NCBI RefSeq assembly: GCF_035920345.1
Contig: NZ_CP109149.1
Location: forward strand, 8,804,001-8,868,000
Source: Nocardia vinacea
GTDB lineage: Bacteria; Actinomycetota; Actinomycetes; Mycobacteriales; Mycobacteriaceae
Reading direction: 5' to 3'
DNA: 64,000 nucleotides
This document shows, piece after piece, positions 1 to 8,152 of the stretch. Position 1 is the stretch's first letter. The number at the start of each line of letters is the position of its first letter. Below the pieces are notes generated by a model. It saw only the letters and a list, made by a program, of their open reading frames with translations, was not told the origin of the DNA and made no database searches. The translations under genes and the position numbers were made by a program.

Positions 1-1
1 C

Positions 2-622
2 GATCCCAACGCTACCTTCTATGTGCAGAGTGCGATCGAATCAGCGCAACTATTGATGGCCAGCCTATTGGTCGGCCAGATGCATCGGCCGGCTGTCTGC
101 GCAATCAACAACTTGGGTTGGCCTTTCCGTGTGCTCGACATCGCCGACGGCGTCATTCACGAAGTCGGCAATCGTGTTGCAGTGGACATTGTTGGCGAGG
201 AACTTGGATACGAACAAGGCGTGTATCCAGGTTTGTTCGACAGCAAGTTGTCAGGCGACATCAGCCCTCTCATCAATGTGCTCGAGGCGAGATCACTGCT
301 CGATGTGGGTCTACCCGAGATTGACGCCGCTCTGCTCCAGCCGCCATCTAGCTATATAATGGATAGTAACTTCGAGACGCTGCTCAAGTTATGCGCCGAC
401 AGCTCGTCAGACGATCTGATCAAAAAATGCATGGACGATCTGCTGTACGAGATGCTCGCGGCCACTCTGGCTTTGACACCTGATCACGTCATCAAACGGA
501 TGGTCAAGTTCTCGGCGCAGCCCCGTGGCAGCGCATCGACGCAATACTCCCATGCCCGGATCGACGAGCTTCTTCACGAGCGTGCCCGCGATTCGAAATC
601 GGACCTAGTGACGCGGCGATGA
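2..622 (+). CDS. Unidentified protein, 3' part (open at left edge)
   Basis: The frame is open from the first bases of the window, so the true start may lie outside; the first possible internal start is GTG at 23. About 206 residues are visible, ending with TGA at 622. I do not recognise the family. The visible part is soluble, with no membrane segment or signal peptide, is leucine/alanine/acid-rich and looks mostly helical. It ends about 620 bases before the StrR-like regulator, on the same strand. It may be the left edge of the cluster or an unrelated neighbour. Confidence 0.6.
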   Translation, partial: DPNATFYVQSAIESAQLLMASLLVGQMHRPAVCAINNLGWPFRVLDIADGVIHEVGNRVAVDIVGEELGYEQGVYPGLFDSKLSGDISPLINVLEARSLLDVGLPEIDAALLQPPSSYIMDSNFETLLKLCADSSSDDLIKKCMDDLLYEMLAATLALTPDHVIKRMVKFSAQPRGSASTQYSHARIDELLHERARDSKSDLVTRR

Positions 623-1242
623 TACTTCTGGATCCGGAGCAGCCATCGACCGGGCCGCTAGAAGAACGTGCACTGCGTCGATATCAACCTCGACTATCAA
701 GAAGACACGCGCAACCGTAGCTTGGCACCCGCGAGAGCGCATCCGCCTCGACGACCGCCGTCCTAGCCACCCAGAGATGCACATCTGAGCCGCCCGAGCC
801 GCAGTCACCGCTTGGGTTGGCCGACAACGATGGCCCGCCGCTGGCCGTCGGACATCTTCCGCGTCCCCTGCGTCTCTAGTGATGGAACGACCGAGGCCTG
901 CGGCTGAGCCCGCGTCACCGCGAGCCGAACCCTGTACGACTCACGACCGTCCGGCCGATCCACCGCTAACCTCCGACCGAACGTCATCTAGCACTCACTA
1001 AGCACTCAACCAGAAGCGAACGATCACCATCGCGAGTCATGAGTCATATGTGATATGTTTGTGGCACCGTCTTCGACTAGCAGTGGATGGCACACAGGAA
1101 AGTGTTCCGTCTGCCTCGAAACACCGCAGACGGTGAATGGCGCGCCAATCACACTGTATGCGTCTGAAGGGGACATCTACGGTGGCCGGCGCGACGAGAT
1201 CCATTGTTCGGATTTGCAGTCAGATTTGGTACCAGGGTGGGG
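623..1242. other. Intergenic stretch, no gene seen
   Basis: Short open frames here lack ribosome binding sites and protein-like composition. I see no RNA gene or clear repeat. It presumably carries the promoter of the StrR-like gene, but I could not find a convincing StrR-type operator pair. Confidence 0.5.
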
Positions 1243-2370
1243 ATGCTTGTGATAGATAGTCTGATGGGCGTGGGCGTGAGTCAACCAGCTCAAGAGCCAG
1301 ATCCCTTCGCTCAGGGGAGCTCAGCGGCACTGGTCTGGCTGTCAGGGATACAGTCTGTACCAGTCGAGCAGACACCGATCAGCACAATTCGATCCGGCCT
1401 GCTCGTTCGCGAAGACGCGAGAACAAATACAGACCACGTTCAGGCCCTCGTGGAGTCGATAGCCGAGCTGCCCGCAATAATCGTGCATCGGCCGACAATG
1501 AACTTGATAGACGGTGCGCACCGCTTGGCGGCAGTCCGCGCGCTTGGCCGCGAATCGATCGGTGTTCGCTTCTTTGACGGCAGCGATGATGACGCCTATG
1601 CCCTGGCGGTCTGCTCGAATATCGGACACGGGCTGCCGTTATCGGTCAGCGAACGTAAGGCTGCGGCAATTCGGCTCATGGGTTCTCATCCGAGCTGGTC
1701 AGACCGCCTGATCGCTCGTACAGCCGGCCTGTCCCACAAGACTGTGGGTGTGCTGCGTCGGCGTACAAGTGGTGCCGGTACCCAGTCGGACAGTCGAGTC
1801 GGCAGTGATGGAAAAGTCCGTCCTATGGACGCAGACAAAGGTCGGCGAATAGCGGCAGACATTATCCGCGATCGTCCTGGCGCATCGCTACGGGAGGTAT
1901 CCAAACTCGCTGGCATCTCGCCGAGCACCGTGGCGGACGTCCGTGAGCGTTTGAGCCGCGGCGATAGCCCGGTGGCAGCCGACGAGGGCACAGAAAGCGC
2001 GGCGGGCAGGATTCCAGCGAACGATCTGCCGCCAACGCAGAAGCCAGGGAGCAACTCGCAGGTTTCACCGACAACGCCATCCCAACCGGGGATGCGCCAA
2101 CTCAGAGGTGCAGTGATAACGCTCCAGGGAAAGCTTCTCAAATCGCTGCAGAACGATCCGGCTCTTCGATTCAACGAAAAGGGAAGATCGATCCTTCGGC
2201 ACGTGGCCGTGTCAGTTAACGAAATCGTAGCATGGCAGAAGTTCGCGGGCGATAGTCCGACGCACTGCAACGGAACACTGGCTCGAGTGGCACGCGCCAA
2301 TGCCCAGTCGTGGACCGATCTTGCTGAGCATCTCGAGCGGTTGGAACGGGCCGATCGTGCCACCGGGTGA
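1243..2370 (+). CDS. StrR/NovG-like ParB-fold transcriptional regulator
   Basis: Probable pathway-specific activator of the cluster. Counting from ATG 1243 (375 residues), the N-terminal third is a ParB/Srx-like domain: a VPVEQTPIS-type strand, then LVESIAELPAIIVHR and LIDGAHRLAAVRALG, the conserved DGxHR core. Two helix-turn-helix segments follow, WSDRLIARTAGLSHKTVGVL and SLREVSKLAGISPSTVADV, then a low-complexity linker and a helical C-terminus. This is the layout of StrR and NovG activators of aminoglycoside and aminocoumarin clusters (family knowledge). The frame is open from TTG 1204; ATG 1243, ATG 1264 and GTG 1276 are all possible starts and none has a good Shine-Dalgarno. Its place at the head of a rightward biosynthetic run fits an activator role. 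Confidence 0.8.
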   Translation: MLVIDSLMGVGVSQPAQEPDPFAQGSSAALVWLSGIQSVPVEQTPISTIRSGLLVREDARTNTDHVQALVESIAELPAIIVHRPTMNLIDGAHRLAAVRALGRESIGVRFFDGSDDDAYALAVCSNIGHGLPLSVSERKAAAIRLMGSHPSWSDRLIARTAGLSHKTVGVLRRRTSGAGTQSDSRVGSDGKVRPMDADKGRRIAADIIRDRPGASLREVSKLAGISPSTVADVRERLSRGDSPVAADEGTESAAGRIPANDLPPTQKPGSNSQVSPTTPSQPGMRQLRGAVITLQGKLLKSLQNDPALRFNEKGRSILRHVAVSVNEIVAWQKFAGDSPTHCNGTLARVARANAQSWTDLAEHLERLERADRATG

Positions 2371-2504
2371 TATCCGTTCAAATGGTTTCGGTATTCGACA
2401 GTTTTCTGCGCTGAGGCGAGATCGAATTGAGCGAGTAAGTCGTGCTGATCCGCGATTGATGTACTATTCTTTCCGGTCGCTCCCGCCGTATCTGTGTCAC
2501 CATT

Positions 2505-2512
2505 AGGAGGGG
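2505..2512 (+). promoter_or_regulatory. Strong ribosome binding site fixing a TTG start
   Basis: AGGAGGGG lies 4 bases before TTG 2517. It is the best Shine-Dalgarno nearby and decides the unusual TTG start of the thioesterase-like gene. Confidence 0.75.
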
Positions 2513-2516
2513 AAAT

Positions 2517-3290
2517 TTGTCTGCACGAATCGCTTCCATCGAGCGTCTAAATGGAGCGACTTCGCGCGCTATCCTGGGAATAGACTTCGCTGGGTTCAGA
2601 TCAGGCGCTCAGCTAGAGGATCTGGCGGGTTTGATCAAGAGCAATGTGACACTCTACCGTTGTCAAACCGGAACCCACACTATGCTGTCGGCGGGCGACA
2701 CACTCGATCGGACAGTCCGGGATATAGTCCAAACAGTTGCAGATTCGCTCTTGGACGTCCGCGCCATAGTTGGATACTGCTCTGGTGGGCATATCGCGGC
2801 GGAATTGGCCAAGGCATTCGAACAAACCCTTGGACGACGGGTGAAACTGATCACCCTCGATACCGTCTGGCTCGATCGGAGAATGCTAATCGATGAATTC
2901 CACAAAAGCCTCAACCTCGTCCGGCACTACGCCGATGAAGACGCTCTACTGAGAATTCGAATCGAAGACCTGGTCGCTGGCAAGGAACTGCACGAAGAGG
3001 GCGGAATTCTGATCGACGTTTACAGCGACATAGTCTCGAGAGTGGCGGAACGAGCATCGTTCAGTGCCCGAATCAAGAACGACATCATCGACATCTTTTC
3101 CGCCTATGTTATCTATCTAGTAATGGCAATCCATGCCCAGGGTCAGGCCGGCTTCGAGCGGGGAACGAATATCATATCCAAGGATTACGCCGAGCTGGGA
3201 TACGCGGGATGTTTGTACTCCGAGAGCTCTCATGAGAATCTCATGGCATCTCGCGAAGTTGCCGAAATCGTACAGAACATCACCTTTTGA
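2517..3290 (+). CDS. Alpha/beta-hydrolase thioesterase-like protein with Cys nucleophile
   Basis: A 257-residue stand-alone thioesterase-like protein, the size of type II thioesterases of NRPS/PKS clusters. The nucleophile elbow reads VGYCSGG, so Cys88 occupies the position normally held by Ser in GxSxG; Cys variants are known in thioesterases and dienelactone hydrolases. Strand-end LITLD could supply the acid (about Asp115), and SSHENLM near residue 240 matches the usual thioesterase histidine. Probable job: release of product, or clearing of misprimed acyl groups from the carrier proteins at 5994 or 19253 (inference). It starts 146 bases after the StrR-like gene and precedes an IclR regulator on the same strand. 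Confidence 0.75.
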   Translation: MSARIASIERLNGATSRAILGIDFAGFRSGAQLEDLAGLIKSNVTLYRCQTGTHTMLSAGDTLDRTVRDIVQTVADSLLDVRAIVGYCSGGHIAAELAKAFEQTLGRRVKLITLDTVWLDRRMLIDEFHKSLNLVRHYADEDALLRIRIEDLVAGKELHEEGGILIDVYSDIVSRVAERASFSARIKNDIIDIFSAYVIYLVMAIHAQGQAGFERGTNIISKDYAELGYAGCLYSESSHENLMASREVAEIVQNITF

Positions 3291-3501
3291 CGAGGCCGAG
3301 AATTGGCCAACAATTTTAGTTTGAGCTTCTTTTGATGGGCGCAGGCGATTGACGGCCATCTACCTAGTCACCGATACGCTAAGCGCGTGCAGTCCAGCAG
3401 TCAGCCGCTGACATGCGCGTATTGGCGATCATCGGAGGGAAACGAACTTCTCGAGTGGCATATTGGTCCACTCGGGTACCGGAGACGAGAAATGGTAGAG
3501 G

Positions 3502-4251
3502 ATGCAGACAGTTTCAAGAGCTCTGAACATTCTAAGGCTGCTTGCATCCGAGCCCCACGGGCTCTCACTCTCGGAGATATCGAGACGACTTAAGGTGGCA
3601 CCTGCCAGTACTCATAGGATCGTCTCGGTGCTGGAGAAGGAGCTATATGTCACGAGATCCCACGTGACCAGAAGGATCTATCTCGGTCCGACCGCAAAGA
3701 CTCTGACTGAGAGTTATCGCCCTCTCCACGCGGATAAGCTAGTGACACCCCATGCCTCGATCAGGCGCGCAAACGACGCCTGTGGTGAGACTGTATTTCT
3801 TTCTGAACGAGTTCAGAATCGTGTCATATGCCTCGCGATCGTCGAATCGCGGTTTGATACGAAGCCGGACATAAGAATCGGTCAGGAGCTATCCATCAAC
3901 GAAACAGGGGCCGAGGCGATTCTTGCGTGGTGCGATGAACAGATCGTGCGGTCATTCGCTTCTGCAGAGTTTTCTTCTGAGACACAACCGATGACGGACT
4001 TCCTTCGCCGACTGGATGATGTGAGAAGACGAGGCTATGCGGTCGGTCCATTGGCCGCACACGCTCCATGGTCAGTGTCGGCACCTATAGTACGGTCAAC
4101 GGGCACCGTGGTTGCATCGGTGACCATCACTGCTCCATATGCTCGAATGAGCGATACAAAGGGCCGGGAATGCGTGACGGAATCTGTACTGACGGCCGCT
4201 ACAGAAATCGGATCCGATCTCGGTTGGACCGAGGAGTATCCAAATCCTTGA
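3502..4251 (+). CDS. IclR-family transcriptional regulator
   Basis: A 249-residue IclR-type regulator. The N-terminal winged helix-turn-helix is clear (TVSRALNILRLLASEPHGLS, then LSEISRRLKVAPASTHRIVS). The C-terminal ligand-binding domain keeps landmarks such as ETVFLSERVQNRVICLAIVE and RRRGYAVG. IclR proteins usually sense small aromatic or acyl compounds, so one inside a dihydroxyaromatic cluster may respond to a pathway intermediate (inference). The start ATG 3502 lies inside an overlapping frame and has only a weak GAGG nearby. It sits between the thioesterase and the first AMP ligase, all rightward, and could act on the 250-bp gap before 4519. Confidence 0.87.
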   Translation: MQTVSRALNILRLLASEPHGLSLSEISRRLKVAPASTHRIVSVLEKELYVTRSHVTRRIYLGPTAKTLTESYRPLHADKLVTPHASIRRANDACGETVFLSERVQNRVICLAIVESRFDTKPDIRIGQELSINETGAEAILAWCDEQIVRSFASAEFSSETQPMTDFLRRLDDVRRRGYAVGPLAAHAPWSVSAPIVRSTGTVVASVTITAPYARMSDTKGRECVTESVLTAATEIGSDLGWTEEYPNP

Positions 4252-4518
4252 TACCGTTGGATCCTCCGGCACTGCAATCCAAGATCAAGCATTCATCTAC
4301 CTAATCGAGCTTGATGGGGTTTAGTCTGAGTCAATCGCAATCGGACGTCTGCTCATGATCCAGAAAAGGATCTGCTACGGTCCCGATCTATGCCTTGGAT
4401 GAATTTCAAAGTCCAAGACGCGTTGTCTCAACAGTGATTCCTCCTTGTCAGTCCTGAGTGCGCATGATTAGCTTGGGAAATACTAGAAGAGGATTCACGG
4501 GCCTGAAAGGCGGTTGAT

Positions 4519-5997
4519 GTGAAAGCGCTGATATCCGGGCAGCTCGACTTGATGGCCAGGCAGCACCCGGAACGCCCGGCAGTCGCCGAGGTAGGCGTCA
4601 AAATTGAAAATACATTGACGTGGCGTGATCTGGATCGGATTACCGCCGCACTCGCAGATCAGTATTTGCGAAGTATTGAGTTCGACGAAAAGTCGCTGAT
4701 TATCGTCGAGGCGAGCAATCGCCTCGAGAGCGCAGCGGCGATCCTGGCGATACTTCGGGCGGGTATCGGGTGCGCTCCGATCAACGCTCGTTCTCCGCAG
4801 CCCGAGAGACATCGATTGTTCACCGCGGCAGCAAGAAGGTTTGCAAAAGTATATGAGCTGAACCCGCAGACCGGAGCGCTCGATTCTGCCTGTTTTGCCA
4901 GGGAGGACCGACCGAAGGCGTCAGAACCAAGTCCGGAGTACCTCTTGGCAGGCGGTGGAACGTCTGGAGTGCCAAGGCTAATCGATGGGTACATCGATGG
5001 TGGAGCGCTCGGGCCAATGGGAGGATATAGGCTTTTGCTTGAAGGGGCTGGCTGGACCCAGGGAATGCGGCAACTGATCGTAGGTCCGCTGTATCATTCG
5101 GCGCCCTTTAGGACCTTTCTGTCCGGAGTATTTGCCGGGCACACGATCATGCTACAGGGCACCTTCTCGGCGGAAAGAACATGGAACGTGCTCCAACGCG
5201 AAAGAATACAATGGGTCCAAGTCACACCTACACACATGAGGCGAATGATGGAGGGGGGCGCACCCCCGAAGAGTGCCGTGAGCGCACTACGAGGGCTTCT
5301 CCATACCGCTGCACCCTGCGATGTTAGAACAAAGAGATTCTGGCTCGACTATTTGGGGCCGGACCGACTATTCGAAGCCTACGGTGCGACCGAGCAAATA
5401 GGTATGACGCTATGCAATGGTCATGAATGGCTTGAGCGTCCAGGAACAGTTGGACGGGGCTTTCTCACTCAGGTACAGGTGCTCGGTGAGAATGGCACAC
5501 CTGTGCCGCATGGTGAGCCGGGAACGGTTTACATGCGGACTGCGGCCGGCAAGGGCATGCGCCCCGCTCATCACGAAGCTGTTCAATATTCGCGATCGGG
5601 ATTTCAGACGGTAGGTGACCAAGGCCGCCTCGACCGCGACGGCTATCTGTATCTCGACGGGCGGCGGACGGATGTCTTCTCAGTTGGCGGGGCAAATGTA
5701 TATCCCGACGAAATTGAGGCGGCAATTCTTCGGGTCGGAGGAGTCGTGGACGTAGCTGTTTTCGCGGCAGAGGATCCTGCTTTCGGTGCCATCCCTCACG
5801 CGATGATCGTGATAGAAGGCGGTTCCTCGATACGGGCGCAAGAGATTCGTGAGTTCTGTCGGAGGGAGCTCTCGATTCACAAAGTACCGAAGAAGATCGA
5901 GATTGTAGATGCTATCCCACGCAACGAGGCCGGAAAGATTGAGCGGTCGAAGTTGTCGCTATCTAGTAAGATTCCGGAGAAAGGTCAACCGAAATGA
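4519..5997 (+). CDS. AMP-dependent acyl/aryl ligase (ANL superfamily), first copy
   Basis: A 492-residue adenylate-forming enzyme that activates a carboxylic acid as acyl-AMP for transfer to CoA or a carrier protein. The P-loop core is a variant, LLAGGGTSGVPRLI, with Arg for the usual Lys. The later cores are intact: YGATEQ (A5), GDQGRLDRDGYLYLDGR (A7/A8) and the catalytic-lysine region RNEAGKIERSKL (A10). GTG 4519 follows a GAAAGGCGG-like site. The stop overlaps the next start by ATGA, so it is translationally coupled to the carrier protein. An aryl substrate such as 3,5-dihydroxybenzoate is attractive but unproven, because the specificity pocket cannot be read reliably by eye. Confidence 0.87.
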   Translation: MKALISGQLDLMARQHPERPAVAEVGVKIENTLTWRDLDRITAALADQYLRSIEFDEKSLIIVEASNRLESAAAILAILRAGIGCAPINARSPQPERHRLFTAAARRFAKVYELNPQTGALDSACFAREDRPKASEPSPEYLLAGGGTSGVPRLIDGYIDGGALGPMGGYRLLLEGAGWTQGMRQLIVGPLYHSAPFRTFLSGVFAGHTIMLQGTFSAERTWNVLQRERIQWVQVTPTHMRRMMEGGAPPKSAVSALRGLLHTAAPCDVRTKRFWLDYLGPDRLFEAYGATEQIGMTLCNGHEWLERPGTVGRGFLTQVQVLGENGTPVPHGEPGTVYMRTAAGKGMRPAHHEAVQYSRSGFQTVGDQGRLDRDGYLYLDGRRTDVFSVGGANVYPDEIEAAILRVGGVVDVAVFAAEDPAFGAIPHAMIVIEGGSSIRAQEIREFCRRELSIHKVPKKIEIVDAIPRNEAGKIERSKLSLSSKIPEKGQPK

Positions 5998-6545
5998 CGG
6001 TTGTTAGTGATGTTCTTGTTGGGATCAAAAGAGCCGCTATGTCGCATGAGGATGTCGCTGACGCCGAAGCGTTCGAGATCCTGAATCATGGTACTGTCGG
6101 TCTTGCTATCGTTCCAAAGTCCTTTGCGAACGCGGTAGAAATCCGCAACCATGTACTCGCGACGTCGAACGAAAATGAAGTGCTGACGACCGTTGCGCTT
6201 GTCGACAAGCTGCCCAGAGATACTCAGGGATATGCGAATCCTGAAGAAGTCGCGGCTATTGTAGGCCGTTTGCCTGAAACGTATCTTGCCGTCTACGAAC
6301 CTGCATCGACGGATACCGAGAGCTCGATCATCTCCATGCTTGTGGCGGTGACGCGGACTCCGATTATCGGCATGAGGGACGACTTCGTTGACATCGGAGT
6401 CGACTCAGCCGCGGCGGTGCGACTCAGCTCTCTTCTGGAAGAGAAGTTCGGTATCGAACTACAACTCGGCGAAGTATTCCGCGCAGCTACAGCGAACGGA
6501 CTGGCGTTTCTGATCGAGGACCATCGTCGGGCGCGCCCGTGTTAG
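5994..6545 (+). CDS. Carrier protein with N-terminal AMP-ligase C-subdomain-like segment
   Basis: A 183-residue protein. Residues 105-183 are a phosphopantetheinyl carrier domain: DDFVDIGVDSAAAVRLSSLL with Ser138 as attachment site. Residues 1-90 resemble a degenerate C-terminal subdomain of an adenylating enzyme: VALVDKLPRDTQGYANPEEV lines up with the usual LPxTxxGKxDR motif, but the catalytic Lys is replaced (Tyr80). It looks like the back half of an A-T didomain that became free-standing. It is coupled to both neighbours (ATGA overlap upstream, 7-base overlap downstream) and is the likely acceptor for one or both AMP ligases. Confidence 0.8.
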   Translation: MTVVSDVLVGIKRAAMSHEDVADAEAFEILNHGTVGLAIVPKSFANAVEIRNHVLATSNENEVLTTVALVDKLPRDTQGYANPEEVAAIVGRLPETYLAVYEPASTDTESSIISMLVAVTRTPIIGMRDDFVDIGVDSAAAVRLSSLLEEKFGIELQLGEVFRAATANGLAFLIEDHRRARPC

Positions 6546-7969
6546 CACAAGGTGCGGCAAGCGATACGGCGTTAGTGCTGCCGGACGGCACCCAGATCAA
6601 ATACGGTGCACTCCGGGAGTCTGTCGATCGTGCGCTTCGGATGCTTGAATTCCTGCCTAAAAGATCGCTTATTGCAATAGGAGCAGAAGCCTCGGTCGAT
6701 TTCGTTGTCCTGTATCTAGCGATACTGGAGTCGCAGCATGTAGCGCTACTTCTGCCGCCACGATTTACGGCCTCTCAGATTGCCGGCATAGCCAATGCGT
6801 TTGAACCGGAATTGTTTGCGCTGTCCTCCGCTTCTTCCGCAGTAGTGAGCGACTACCGTAACATCAGTGCTTTCGGACCCTTTGCGATTCTGAAGGGCCC
6901 GTTTGCCGACAAGAAATCGCTTCATCCGGATCTTTCCACCGTCCTGTTGACGTCTGGAAGTACCGGAAAGCCGCAGGGTGTGCGGCTGTCGTCAGCTAAC
7001 ATCCTCGCTAACGCCGAATCAATCTGTGAAGGCCTGCGTATCGATTCAGCCGACCGCGCGATTAACTCCTTGCCGTTGCATTACTGCTATGGGCTCTCTG
7101 TCCTGAACAGTCACCTCTTCGCCGGAGCGTCGGTGGTCATTACCGGCGATTCTCCAACCCAACCGGACTTTTGGCGCACGTTCTGTGAGCGGGATGCGAC
7201 TTCGTTCGCAGGTGTACCGCTCGTCTACGATGCTGCGTGGCGTATGTTCAGCCGATCGTGGCCGGGCCGCCTCAAGACCCTGACACAGTCGGGAGGGCGC
7301 CTTCACGACGAGGTCGCTCGCCGCTACGTTGAGCTAGCCGATCGCCACGATGGTCGATTCATAGCGATGTATGGTCAAACGGAAGCGACTGCGCGTATCT
7401 CGTGTGTCGATATCGTCGAGCGGCCGGACCGTATCGGATCTGTTGGTAAGGCCATTCCGGGGGGATCGGTGACCGTAGGTCCCGCGCTGGACGGGATACG
7501 TGGTGGTGAAGTGATATATAGGGGTCCGAATGTCATGATGGGTTATGCATCGAGCCGAACGGATCTGGAAAAGGGGGACGAGCTCGGCGGTGTTCTACAG
7601 ACTGGCGACCTCGGCGTAATTGAGGACGGTTTCCTCTATCTGACCGGACGTTTAAAGAGGATCTCGAAGATCCATGGCCGGCGTATATGTCTCGATGAAG
7701 TACAAGCTGCGCTAGCTATCGTCGGCGACGTGGCAGTTTCGGGCACCGACAATGAAATATTCGTGTTTCACGTCGCACCTTATGGTTCCAGACTCGCGAA
7801 GTCTATTGACGCTATTTGCGCGGCATTCAATATTTCGAGATCTGATATCCGCACTTCAATGATCGACTCGCTACCGGTAACGGCAAGCGGAAAGATTGAT
7901 TATGGAACATTGCGGGATCGTGCGTCGATATTGCATATCGACCGTTCAAGAGCTCGATTGGATGACTAA
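6539..7969 (+). CDS. AMP-dependent acyl/aryl ligase (ANL superfamily), second copy
   Basis: A 476-residue adenylating enzyme with textbook cores: LLTSGSTGKPQGVRLS (A3), MYGQTEATARIS (A5), LQTGDLGVIEDGFLYLTGRL (A7/A8) and LPVTASGKIDYGTL (A10, catalytic Lys). GTG 6539 overlaps the carrier-protein stop by 7 bases, so expression is coupled. Length and gene setting fit an NRPS-type stand-alone adenylation enzyme or acyl-ACP ligase. Two ligases beside one carrier imply that two different acids, or one acid and one amino acid, are activated (inference). Third positions look less GC-rich than in the pca genes further right. Confidence 0.88.
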   Translation: MLAQGAASDTALVLPDGTQIKYGALRESVDRALRMLEFLPKRSLIAIGAEASVDFVVLYLAILESQHVALLLPPRFTASQIAGIANAFEPELFALSSASSAVVSDYRNISAFGPFAILKGPFADKKSLHPDLSTVLLTSGSTGKPQGVRLSSANILANAESICEGLRIDSADRAINSLPLHYCYGLSVLNSHLFAGASVVITGDSPTQPDFWRTFCERDATSFAGVPLVYDAAWRMFSRSWPGRLKTLTQSGGRLHDEVARRYVELADRHDGRFIAMYGQTEATARISCVDIVERPDRIGSVGKAIPGGSVTVGPALDGIRGGEVIYRGPNVMMGYASSRTDLEKGDELGGVLQTGDLGVIEDGFLYLTGRLKRISKIHGRRICLDEVQAALAIVGDVAVSGTDNEIFVFHVAPYGSRLAKSIDAICAAFNISRSDIRTSMIDSLPVTASGKIDYGTLRDRASILHIDRSRARLDD

Positions 7970-8152
7970 CCCTGATGGTGCTGAAGACGATTCCGGGACC
8001 GTCGGCCCGTCGGCTGCGTATATCGGACTTCTGCACGCGCCAGTCGTGCTTCGCGCCCAACCTATCCGTTTCACATTGTGATTGTGTCGACTGTCATGGG
8101 CAGATCTACACGGCGTGTAAGCACTATTCGGCGCGCGAAGGAGGCCTAGCCG

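Noticed and set aside
605..987. Two leftward frames of 60-67 codons
   Set aside because: No ribosome site, Arg/Ser-rich composition and no family resemblance; treated as non-coding.
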